A stretch of DNA of 37,791 nucleotides from an uncultured bacterium (GTDB taxonomy: Bacteria; Patescibacteriota; Minisyncoccia; Phycocordibacterales; PALSA-1337), in the NCBI GenBank assembly GCA_903825415.1, contig CAIKAN010000088.1:1-37791 (forward strand). Reading direction: 5' to 3'. Shown piece by piece: positions 31,514 to 37,791 of this stretch. A program made the translations under genes and the position numbers. A model generated the notes under the pieces. It made no database searches and was not told where the DNA came from. It saw only the letters and a program-made list of their open reading frames with translations. The first letter of the stretch is position 1, and every line of letters begins with the position of its first letter.

Positions 31514-31715
31514 GCAAGGCGCAAGCGGGCACAGCGAAGTGAGGTATTTTCCAAGTTCGAGGACGAGTCAATTCCTGGCACGACCGGCATTTTCCAAAGA
31601 CAAAGGCCGTGCATGTCCGAGAGGCCTTTGTCTTTGTGAAAATGCGGAGTGCGAGGAAATGACCCCGCAGAGCGCGGAAGATACCTCACTTCGCTGTGTC
31701 CGCTTGCGTACTTGC
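31514..31715. repeat. Long imperfect inverted repeat after rnhA
   Basis: Outer arms 31514-31552 and about 31676-31715 are complementary at roughly 35 of 40 positions (GCAAGCGGGCACAGCGAAGT against its partner). Inner arms pair GCATTTTCC and AAAGACAAAGGCC (about 31587-31608) with the complement at about 31621-31645, and the middle segments also match partly. The whole gap folds as one 200-base hairpin. The 12-mer GCAAGGCGCAAG is shared with 9207-9218 and CAATTCCTGGC with the repeat at 28754-28928. Confidence 0.85.
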
Positions 31716-31728
31716 GTGCTTTCTAAAT

Positions 31729-31782
31729 TTTATCCTTTTTTTATCAGAAATTCAGCGTTTTTTCATTTCGAAAGCATATGAT
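31729..31782 (+). promoter_or_regulatory. 38-base conserved element and -10 box upstream of comEC
   Basis: 31729-31766 equals 33885-33922 at 37 of 38 positions; core ATCAGAAATTCAGCG flanked by T-runs and ending TTTTTTCAT. Ten bases later comes TATGAT (31777-31782), eight nt before the GTG start. The same 10-base distance to a -10-like box holds at the second copy. No standard -35 box, so the element may bind an activator. Confidence 0.7.
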
Positions 31783-31790
31783 TCTTTTCT

Positions 31791-33203
31791 GTGAAGAGAA
31801 GGATATATATTTTCTGGTCTATTCTAATAGCCGTAGCTCTGATACGGTTAGTCTTTTCCTTGAATGTAAAGCCGCCGGATATCGGCTCATGTCTTAAAAG
31901 CAATGTGAATGGTACGGGCATCGTCTCTGAAGAACCGACGCGGACGAATACTGGTCAAATATTAGTCGTACAAGTGGAGAGGATGTCTGTTGGCGAATCA
32001 AAAGGCTTAACTGGTTGTCCAAATGATATTCAAATAAGAATGAAGACCAAGCTTTATCCGGTATATTCATACGGGACAATGGTCGATTTCTCTGGAAAGA
32101 TCAACCAACCATTCAATTTCAAGAGCGGCAGTGGCCGATCATTCGACTTCAAGGGTTATCTGGCAAAAGACGATATCTACTATGAGATCAAAAGCGCCGT
32201 CGTTTCAGTTCACGATATTGAATCAATGGCCAGTTTTTCAATTTCCAATATCAGCGATAGCGTCACTTCTTTTTTGTATAAGTTAAAGCTCGGTTTTGTG
32301 GCTAATTTAAATAGAACATTAGGTGAGCCTCATTCCGCTTTGGCGGCTGGCTTGGTAGTAGGGGAGAAGAGTGCTTTGGGCAAAGACTTATTGGATGATT
32401 TTCGGACGGTTGGCCTTATTCATATCGTTGTGTTGTCTGGATTTAACATAACGATCGTTGCAGACGCATTACGCCGCATGCTTTCATTTCTTCCAAGAGT
32501 ATGGGGGATAATCATAGGCGGAATAGGGATCGCCTTATTTGGCATCTTAGTTGGTGGAGGCGCTACAGTCATTCGCTCCTGTTTCATGGCTGGAGTGGCT
32601 CTTTCAGCCGACCTAATTCGTCGAGATTATAATGTCGTTCGAGCCTTAGCTTTCGCAGCTCTGCTCATGCTTATTCAAAGCCCCATGATCCTCTTGCACG
32701 ATCCTTCATTCCAGCTTTCATTTCTAGCGACTCTCGGTCTCATCTTATTGGCCAGTCCTATAGAGAAGCGCTTAACTCGTATTCCTGAAAAATTCGGCCT
32801 GCGCGGCATAGTCGCTTCCACATTCGCCACGCAGATCTTCGTCTCGCCATACATCCTTTACATGATGGGGAAGCTCTCCATCATCGGGGTCGTTGTTAAT
32901 ATCTTGGTCCTACCCCTGATTCCAGCAACAATGCTCGCCGTATTCGTAACTGGCGCATTAGGATTCGTTTCATTCAGCTTATCGCAGATCGCCGGCTGGG
33001 CGACACATCTATTATTAGCCTACGAACTATTCATGGTCGAACATTTCGCCAGAATCCCATTCGCGGCCGTGAATGTTCCACAGTTCTCGTTCTGGTTCGT
33101 GGTGGCGTTCTACGTAATATTTTTCGTAGTGTTCTATGGATGGCGATCGTTTAGGAAATCGCCCTTTCATAATTCTCCTCCACCACCTCCCAGTTCAAAT
33201 TAG
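31791..33203 (+). CDS. comEC: ComEC/Rec2 competence channel protein, membrane part only
   Basis: 470 aa. An N-terminal transmembrane segment and OB-like DUF4131 region (about 1-150), then the competence domain with about 7-8 membrane helices. The family motif reads HIVVLSGFNITIVADALRRM, and ATVIRSCFMAGVAL follows. ComEC carries single-stranded DNA across the inner membrane. The usual C-terminal metallo-beta-lactamase domain is missing; a homolog-like piece is encoded separately at 33969-34973. The start is GTG (MKRRIYIF), probably leaderless. The 3' end overlaps the convergent superoxide dismutase gene by 53 nt. Confidence 0.9.
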   Translation: MKRRIYIFWSILIAVALIRLVFSLNVKPPDIGSCLKSNVNGTGIVSEEPTRTNTGQILVVQVERMSVGESKGLTGCPNDIQIRMKTKLYPVYSYGTMVDFSGKINQPFNFKSGSGRSFDFKGYLAKDDIYYEIKSAVVSVHDIESMASFSISNISDSVTSFLYKLKLGFVANLNRTLGEPHSALAAGLVVGEKSALGKDLLDDFRTVGLIHIVVLSGFNITIVADALRRMLSFLPRVWGIIIGGIGIALFGILVGGGATVIRSCFMAGVALSADLIRRDYNVVRALAFAALLMLIQSPMILLHDPSFQLSFLATLGLILLASPIEKRLTRIPEKFGLRGIVASTFATQIFVSPYILYMMGKLSIIGVVVNILVLPLIPATMLAVFVTGALGFVSFSLSQIAGWATHLLLAYELFMVEHFARIPFAAVNVPQFSFWFVVAFYVIFFVVFYGWRSFRKSPFHNSPPPPPSSN

Positions 33204-33747
33204 CAAAAAAATCTTCTACATAAGCTTTCTTTCCAGAAGGCTGATAGTCTGCCACATAGGAATGCTCCCACATATCCAAAGCCAATATCTTCGCACATTC
33301 TGTTAATTGACCGAGATGCTGTTCATCTACCCAGGACATGAAGAGCCTTTTATCCTGCGGATCATAGTAGAGCATGGCCCAGCCTATTCCGCGCGTCATG
33401 GCCAAAGCTTTAAAGCTGACCAGCCATTCGTCGAAGGAACCAAATTCGCCTACAATAGCCTTCTTTAGAGGGCTTGAATCGATCAGAGACTTCGAACCTC
33501 CTTCAAGAGAAGAGAAATATGCTTCATGGTTTCTCATTCCATTGAATTCAAAGCTGAAGCGTCTGGCTAATTCGCCAAGCAGATAAGCATTCTTTTCCGA
33601 GTCCTTCATCAATTCCTGGCTCTTTTCGATTACCAGATTGGTGTTTTTCACATAACCTGCGTACAGCTTCAAATGCTCCTCGATATTCTTTGTTGAGATA
33701 CCCTTAAGCGCCGGTATATTAAAAGTCTTTGCAGTGAATGTTTTCAT
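33151..33747 (-). CDS. Iron/manganese superoxide dismutase
   Basis: 198 aa, normal length. Metal ligands are visible at H25 (EEHLKLYAGYVKNTN), H74 (MRNHEAYF), D158 and H162 (LDMWEHSYVADY). The C-terminal domain carries GSFDEWLVSFKALA and GIGWAMLYYDP. Metal preference cannot be decided. It converts superoxide to peroxide and oxygen, a sign of oxygen exposure. A minus-strand TATAAT near 33788 is a likely -10, leaving a leader of about 35 nt. Its 3' end overlaps comEC. Confidence 0.95.
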   Translation of the reverse strand: MKTFTAKTFNIPALKGISTKNIEEHLKLYAGYVKNTNLVIEKSQELMKDSEKNAYLLGELARRFSFEFNGMRNHEAYFSSLEGGSKSLIDSSPLKKAIVGEFGSFDEWLVSFKALAMTRGIGWAMLYYDPQDKRLFMSWVDEQHLGQLTECAKILALDMWEHSYVADYQPSGKKAYVEDFFANLNWEVVEENYERAIS

Positions 33748-33819
33748 GGTTATTAGGGATTATTTATTAAGTCCTAATGATTATACGACATTTCAAGGAA
33801 TTAAGGCGCAGAAGAAATT

Positions 33820-33877
33820 GGCGAAGGTCCGACCTTCGCCAAGGTTAGCCGCCGTTTTGACGAAGGTCCGACCTTCG
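33820..33877. repeat. Two AGGTCCGACCT palindromes with GAA/TTC arms
   Basis: 33820-33840: arms GGCGAAGGTC and GACCTTCGCC around C. 33861-33877: arms CGAAGGTC and GACCTTCG around C. Both lie between the superoxide dismutase and metallo-beta-lactamase-like genes. Confidence 0.85.
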
Positions 33878-33884
33878 GAATGAA

Positions 33885-33965
33885 TTTATCCCTTTTTTAT
33901 CAGAAATTCAGCGTTTTTTCATAACGGTTTGATAGAGTCTTTTCTGGAGGTCCGACCTCCAGAAA
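33885..33965 (+). promoter_or_regulatory. Second 38-base element, -10 region and 5' hairpin of the ComEC-like MBL gene
   Basis: 33885-33922 is the second copy of the comEC upstream element. Ten bases later TAGAGT (33933-33938) is a poor -10 box. The transcript would then begin with a palindrome, arms TTTCTGGAGGTC and GACCTCCAGAAA around C (33941-33965), 3 nt before the ATG, which may mask the start. Confidence 0.65.
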
Positions 33966-33968
33966 TAA

Positions 33969-34973
33969 ATGCATAAGTTATTCAAGTCAAAAACGTTTAA
34001 GGTGACCACGGCTGTTTTAATTGTGCTTCTTTGTGCCGTTGCATATATTTGGATCCAAGAAAGTCGGCCGAAAATCTTAGAGATGTGGGTGATTCAGTTG
34101 AAAGGCAGCCAAGCCATCTTCATTCGCACACCGAATGATAAACGGGTATTGATCGATGGTGGGCCTAATTCAGATATAGTCAGGGTCATAACGAAGATCC
34201 TGCCATTTTATTCAAGGAGAATAGATACCATCATATCGACAGATACAGATGATAAGAATGTATCCGGACTCGTGGATATCTTGGAAAGATATAAGGTTGA
34301 AAATCTGATTGTGCCAGCGATATCCCTTCAATCGCTAAACTTGGCCAGCACCACAGGCGGCGCCTATGATTCATTGCTTGATACGGCACAGAGAAAGGCG
34401 ATTAAGATAGATTACCAAGGGTCAACCTTGCCGGGAGGTCCGACCTCCAGGAAAGATTCAGCCTCATCAACAGCTTTTGGAAACGACGGAATCGCCGACT
34501 CGATTATTATCGATGATGGCAGTGTCGACAATAAGAGGCCTGTATCGATTAGTTTCCTCTTCCCGGTCCCTCAGGGATCTTTTCAGTATTCGAAGGCTAG
34601 CTCGCCGCAGCTCATTATGAGAATAGCTTATGGAAATAAACCTTTTCTTTTGATAGGAAATGCTTCGACTAAGATCCAAAAAGACATCGCTTCAAGAAAA
34701 ATAGGGAATACATCAGTTCTCATCGTCTCGTTCAATCCTACATCTGATAGTATTTCCAAGGAATTGGCCGATGATACGCACTCTCATTATTTGATCTATT
34801 CAAAGAGCCTAACGGCAGTTTCAAGACCGTCTAAGTCGGAGAGTGTATCATCAAAAGACAAAAAAATAGATCCTTTCTACTGGATCATGGATAGCGACCG
34901 ATATAATGTGAGGGAAAAGGGAGTGGTGAAGATCGTCTCTGATGGAGAAAAGCTACAGTTTTTCGGTCAGTAG
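33969..34973 (+). CDS. ComEC-type metallo-beta-lactamase-like protein, catalytic motif degenerate
   Basis: 334 aa. One N-terminal membrane anchor (about 11-29), then a ComEC/Rec2 C-terminal-like MBL fold: LEMWVIQLKGSQAIFIRTPN, LIDGGPNSDIVRVITKILPF, RRIDTIISTDTDDKNVSGLV. At 90-100 the metal-binding HxHxDH motif reads STDTDDKNVSG, with no His, so catalysis is doubtful. It looks like the missing domain of the split comEC, 0.8 kb away across the dismutase gene. Residues 156-160 (GGPTS) are encoded by an AGGTCCGACCT palindrome inserted in frame. The stop overlaps a long inverted repeat. Confidence 0.78.
   Translation: MHKLFKSKTFKVTTAVLIVLLCAVAYIWIQESRPKILEMWVIQLKGSQAIFIRTPNDKRVLIDGGPNSDIVRVITKILPFYSRRIDTIISTDTDDKNVSGLVDILERYKVENLIVPAISLQSLNLASTTGGAYDSLLDTAQRKAIKIDYQGSTLPGGPTSRKDSASSTAFGNDGIADSIIIDDGSVDNKRPVSISFLFPVPQGSFQYSKASSPQLIMRIAYGNKPFLLIGNASTKIQKDIASRKIGNTSVLIVSFNPTSDSISKELADDTHSHYLIYSKSLTAVSRPSKSESVSSKDKKIDPFYWIMDSDRYNVREKGVVKIVSDGEKLQFFGQ
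34434..34448. repeat. AGGTCCGACCT palindrome inside a coding region
   Basis: Arms GGAGGTC and GACCTCC around C, the same sequence class as the copy at 33941-33965. It is translated as Gly-Gly-Pro-Thr-Ser in a poorly conserved Ser-rich loop of the MBL-like protein. Confidence 0.8.
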
Positions 34974-35095
34974 GACACAAACGCTTGGATACAGTTCGAG
35001 GCGCGAGTGAGGCTTGCGACCAAACTGTATTGTAAATACAGTGCGGGAGCAAACGAACGAAGCAACGAAGAAATGCGCCAAGCGTTTGTGTCCTA
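34971..35095. repeat. Long inverted repeat between convergent MBL and rpmB genes
   Basis: Perfect 18-base outer arms TAGGACACAAACGCTTGG (34971-34988) and complement (35078-35095); an inner ATACAGTT/AACTGTAT pair (34990-34997 / 35023-35030); and GCGAGTGAGGC and GAACGAAGCAACG words between. The left arm contains the MBL gene stop codon and the right arm ends one base before the rpmB stop. It may end both transcripts. Confidence 0.9.
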
Positions 35096-35096
35096 C

Positions 35097-35339
35097 CTAA
35101 ATAAGCCCTGCATCCTTGAGAGCAAGGAAAGCGCCTTTCTTGGAGATGGTGCGGAGGCCTTTGGTAGAGACGTTCAAGGTGATGCTCTTTTTGAGCTCTG
35201 GGACAAAGATGGTCTTTTTCTGGAGATTCGGATAGCGTCTGATGGCGCCGCAAGGATTGAATTGCGTAGCACGAGTGCGGTTGGAATATCTTCCGCCGTT
35301 CAGTGATCCTTTCTTTGTGATGTCGCAGACTTTGGCCAT
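35097..35339 (-). CDS. rpmB: 50S ribosomal protein L28
   Basis: 80 aa from MAKVCDITKKGSLNGGRYSN, the normal length and start of L28; nine upstream codons are excluded. Basic, with the family pattern ending GLRTISKKGAFLAL. It is a structural protein of the large subunit. A minus-strand TATGAT about 23 nt upstream may be the -10 box. A long hairpin sits immediately downstream. Confidence 0.96.
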   Translation of the reverse strand: MAKVCDITKKGSLNGGRYSNRTRATQFNPCGAIRRYPNLQKKTIFVPELKKSITLNVSTKGLRTISKKGAFLALKDAGLI

Positions 35340-35409
35340 GGGTTTAAGTAAAGGGTATGCTATCATAGGTTATAAGAAATTACAAATTTTCGAGATTATA
35401 TCCACATGG

Positions 35410-35519
35410 ATTTTCAATTTTCAAATTCCAATTTTCAATCAATTTACAATTTCAAAATTTTCAATTGGAAATTGATTCATTGATAATTGATTGAAAATTG
35501 GAATTTGAAAATTGAAAAT
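35410..35519. repeat. Long inverted repeat, 'aattttcaaattccaa' element, copy 2
   Basis: Perfect 35-base arms 35410-35444 and 35485-35519 (ATTTTCAATTTTCAAATTCC and on), with an inner loop of about 40 bases that itself pairs partly (TTTCAATTGGAAA). It is homologous over both arms to copy 1 at 26046-26183, in opposite orientation. Lies between divergent rpmB and the site-2 protease gene. Confidence 0.93.
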
Positions 35520-35551
35520 TCACGTAAATACAACCTATCAATACCGCAGCT

Positions 35552-36178
35552 ATGTTGACAATCATATCATTCATTATCCTGATCATCTCCGTCATTCTCC
35601 ATGAATTGTCCCATGGCTATATGGCTGATTTCCTGGGTGATCCCACCGCTAGACACCAAGGCCGTTTGACTCTCAATCCGCTCAAACATATAGAGCTATG
35701 GGGCTCGATCATCGTGCCTATCTTTACTTCGATGGCAGGCTTCACATTCGGCTGGGCCAAGCCGGTTCCTTTCAATCCGTACAATCTCAAGAATAGGCGC
35801 CAAGGCGAATTCCTCATCGCTGCAGCCGGCCCTCTCTCGAATATCGGTATCGCTCTCATCTTCGGTATCCTCATCCGGGTCATCATCGCCAATGTCGGCA
35901 TCGAGAATCTCTCTGCCGGCCTAGTTTCTGCGATCGTGGTCTTCAAGATCATAATCATCATCAATATCATGCTAGCGATCTTCAATCTCATCCCTTTCCC
36001 GCCTCTCGATGGCTCGAAGCTTCTCCTTTCTTTGATGCCCAATCAGTATGGCAAGACCAGGATGTTCTTGGAAAGATATGCTCTGGTATTCTTATTGATA
36101 GTGGTGCTGTTCATCTGGCAGATAATAGAGCCTATCATTCCGTGGTTGTTCAAACTGGTGGCGGGGATAGATTATTAG
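35552..36178 (+). CDS. Site-2 protease family (M50) intramembrane metalloprotease
   Basis: 208 aa. Zinc-binding HELSH (H17, E18, H21) lies in the first membrane helix, and the second motif FNLIPFPPLDGSKLL contains the metal-binding Asp. Four to five further hydrophobic segments follow. This is the minimal M50B form without PDZ domain. Such enzymes release membrane-tethered regulators or clean signal peptides; the target is unknown. Confidence 0.92.
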   Translation: MLTIISFIILIISVILHELSHGYMADFLGDPTARHQGRLTLNPLKHIELWGSIIVPIFTSMAGFTFGWAKPVPFNPYNLKNRRQGEFLIAAAGPLSNIGIALIFGILIRVIIANVGIENLSAGLVSAIVVFKIIIIINIMLAIFNLIPFPPLDGSKLLLSLMPNQYGKTRMFLERYALVFLLIVVLFIWQIIEPIIPWLFKLVAGIDY

Positions 36179-36182
36179 CAAT

Positions 36183-36212
36183 AAAAAACCGGAAGGGTGG
36201 GGACCCTTCCGG
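36183..36212 (-). terminator. Intrinsic terminator of the purC-purE fusion gene
   Basis: Perfect 10-bp stem CCGGAAGGGT (36189-36198) / ACCCTTCCGG (36203-36212) with a 4-base loop. On the minus strand six T follow (A-run 36183-36188). It is convergent with the site-2 protease gene. Confidence 0.93.
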
Positions 36213-36233
36213 AATATGGAAGCGAAGGCGAGC

Positions 36234-37622
36234 TTAATTGCAGGCCAGACGTTCTTCCTGTGCGTACTGCAGAGCGGCATAGATGCCGGGATTGCGCATA
36301 CCCAAGATCTGAAGCGCTGCCAAGACCGCATTGGCCGGAGACAGCACAGTCATTGCGGGCACGCCGCTCGGAAGGCGTAGCGAGGACCAGATATCGTCTG
36401 GGAACCCCTTGAAGTCTGCTGGCACGTTGATGACAGGGACCGAAGTGTTGGCTGACAAGGTCGGTCCCGCGCCATTGCTCATCCCGATAAAGTCGATGAT
36501 GACCGCGTCCGGATGTTTCTGAACGGTTTCGCTGAGGATCTGTAGGCCTCGAACGGATTGTTTATGCATGGAACAAGTCACTTCGATCGCGGTGACTAGC
36601 GATCCGCCAACGAGCTCGTCCACACTCTTCGTCAGAGGGGATATGTCGTCCTTTTCCGACCCGCGCCATAAGATCAGGCTCTGAGAAGGGATCGAGAACT
36701 GTCCCGTCAAATCGGCAACAAGACGGAAGTTGGCAGTCACGGTGTTCATAGCCCCATCATTGCGGAAGAGCTGTTTGCAGATATAATTGCCTGCCGCATC
36801 GCGAAGCCTCCAGGAATCATTGTCGAGCACGTCGGCCAACCTCAGTCGACCATCGGGGTCGATGCCGAACTCGACTTTGAAGTCGCCCATTGTCTTCCTG
36901 AGGAGCTGCCAAGCTTTTTCGAGGATCAAGAAAGTCCTGCGGGCGATCTTTTCCATCTCCGGCATCATAGCTTCAATGCCAGAATCGCCGAAGAACTCCT
37001 CTTTTGACACAGTCATGAACGGCTTTTGGCCGATCAGGAAATTGACGGTGCCGTCTGAGTCACGGAGTTTCCGCTGTGCCTTGGTGAAGTGGGGTAGGTA
37101 GAATTCCACATTAGTTTCTGTGACGACGATGAGGGGGTCATCCATGGGAATGTCCTTACCTCTCCATTTCCGATCCTTGGTCTTGGCGAAGAATTCGACA
37201 CGGAGCCTCGGAAATCGTTCCCGCTTCACGATGTGAGGAAAACGTTCCAGGAATGAGCCGTCTGCTTCGCGGCGCACGACCACCTCCAAGTCGACCATCT
37301 TACACTTCGGTGCGATGAATCCGTGCATTGTCCAGTCTGGAACATCAGCAGGCTGATTCACGATCTGGCTCTCGAAAGCGACCGGTATGCCGCAGGCTCT
37401 CAGTAAGTTGAAGCTGTTGCAGGTTGTTCTATTGGCCAGCTCAGCCTTGCCTGTGATGATCTCCTGCTTATCACCATCACCTGCGGTGAGGTCATCCTTG
37501 GAGATGATATACACCTGGTTGGGGGCATCGACCACGTTGAAGATCTTTTTTGTCTTTCCCTCACAGGCTGGTGGTGCGGCGACTGATCTCCCTAGTATTG
37601 ATGTTGGGGTTGTTTCGTTCAT
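36234..37622 (-). CDS. Bifunctional SAICAR synthetase/AIR carboxylase-like fusion (PAICS-like)
   Basis: 462 aa from the ATG at 37622, preceded by AAAGG; GTG 37628 is an alternative start. Residues about 18-300 are PurC: CEGKTKKIF, FIAPKCKMVDLEVVVRREAD, VEFGIDPDGRL, LADVLDNDSWRL. Residues about 316-460 are PurE-like: GSEKD for the phosphate loop, VTCSMHK with the expected His, GMSNGAGPTLSANTSVPVIN, WSSLRLPSGVPAMTVLSP. The C-terminal placing of PurE behind PurC is that of animal PAICS. The enzyme would carry out two consecutive steps of purine synthesis. No other pur gene is near, and CPR genomes usually lack the pathway. The segment is more GC-rich than its neighbours. Transfer is likely. Confidence 0.88.
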   Translation of the reverse strand: MNETTPTSILGRSVAAPPACEGKTKKIFNVVDAPNQVYIISKDDLTAGDGDKQEIITGKAELANRTTCNSFNLLRACGIPVAFESQIVNQPADVPDWTMHGFIAPKCKMVDLEVVVRREADGSFLERFPHIVKRERFPRLRVEFFAKTKDRKWRGKDIPMDDPLIVVTETNVEFYLPHFTKAQRKLRDSDGTVNFLIGQKPFMTVSKEEFFGDSGIEAMMPEMEKIARRTFLILEKAWQLLRKTMGDFKVEFGIDPDGRLRLADVLDNDSWRLRDAAGNYICKQLFRNDGAMNTVTANFRLVADLTGQFSIPSQSLILWRGSEKDDISPLTKSVDELVGGSLVTAIEVTCSMHKQSVRGLQILSETVQKHPDAVIIDFIGMSNGAGPTLSANTSVPVINVPADFKGFPDDIWSSLRLPSGVPAMTVLSPANAVLAALQILGMRNPGIYAALQYAQEERLACN

Positions 37623-37791
37623 AGACACTGCCTTTCAATGTGCGCACGGCGATGGCCGTGTTTGCTATGGGAGTTATTCCCTTAGTCTGATTGAATACTA
37701 CTTGTTTTGAGCCATAAAAGGCAAGCAATATTTGTTCATATATTCTGGCCATGAATTATTGCAATATGGTAATAGCCATGTTAATGTATCC
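37623..37791 (-). other. Upstream region of the PurC-PurE gene
   Basis: A hairpin CACGGC / GCCGTG with a 4-base loop (37645-37660) lies 25-40 nt before the start, and AAAGG is placed about 9 nt before the ATG. No confident promoter or further gene is visible to the window end. Confidence 0.4.

Noticed and set aside
33820-33965. CRISPR-like array from repeated AGGTCCGACCT units
   Set aside because: Units are palindromic with changing arms, spacing is irregular, and there are no cas genes.
37561-37752. 63-codon minus-strand frame upstream of the PurC-PurE gene
   Set aside because: Overlaps the 5' end of the fusion gene in another frame and the leader hairpin; no family pattern and no ribosome site.

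Overview
The window most resembles a chromosomal piece of a Candidate Phyla Radiation (Patescibacteria, Parcubacteria-like) bacterium. The reasons are compact gene order, many promoters whose -10 box sits directly in front of the start codon, a split ComEC, a type IV pilus cluster with divergent minor pilins, and many long AT-rich or GC-rich intergenic hairpins. Stops are standard (TAA, TAG and TGA are all used), so the UGA-recoding CPR lineages are unlikely. The assignment is inference; no rRNA is present to anchor it.

Layout. 1-4128: exonuclease III whose last visible residues turn into a histidyl-tRNA synthetase-like sequence, a TrmB-type regulator, an orphan radical SAM enzyme behind a strikingly structured 5' leader, and a tyrosine recombinase. 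4183-7200: two envelope proteins and an H-X9-DG prepilin of a type best known from Planctomycetes and Verrucomicrobia. 7198-13032: membrane pyrophosphatase, an aspartoacylase/M14-like protein, a small repeat protein, a HigBA-type toxin-antitoxin pair with a visible operator, and NusA. 13292-14392: a small membrane protein and a C-terminally truncated DinD. 14451-23602: type IV pilus block (PilB, PilC, minor pilins, PilX-like protein, and a secreted protein with three copies of one domain). 23805-26019: a small membrane protein, then tpiA-pgk. 26202-31499: HIT protein, a stop-interrupted reading frame, tRNA-binding protein, nitroreductase, and recJ-rnhA. 31791-36178: ComEC channel part and a separate metallo-beta-lactamase-like part, superoxide dismutase, L28, and a site-2 protease. 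36234-37622: a PurC-PurE fusion like animal PAICS.

Functional themes. PilB, PilC, the minor pilins, the two ComEC parts and RecJ would together fit DNA uptake. HppA, TpiA and Pgk fit fermentative energy metabolism. The purine fusion is unexpected for a reduced genome.

The most unusual content is non-coding. There are at least seven long inverted repeats between genes; two of them (26046-26183 and 35410-35519) are clearly copies of one element. There is a family of short palindromes with core AGGTCCGACCT whose arms change together, one copy lying inside a gene. A 38-base element is repeated in front of both ComEC-related genes. A five-hairpin leader precedes the radical SAM gene. No tRNA, rRNA, CRISPR array or insertion sequence was recognised.
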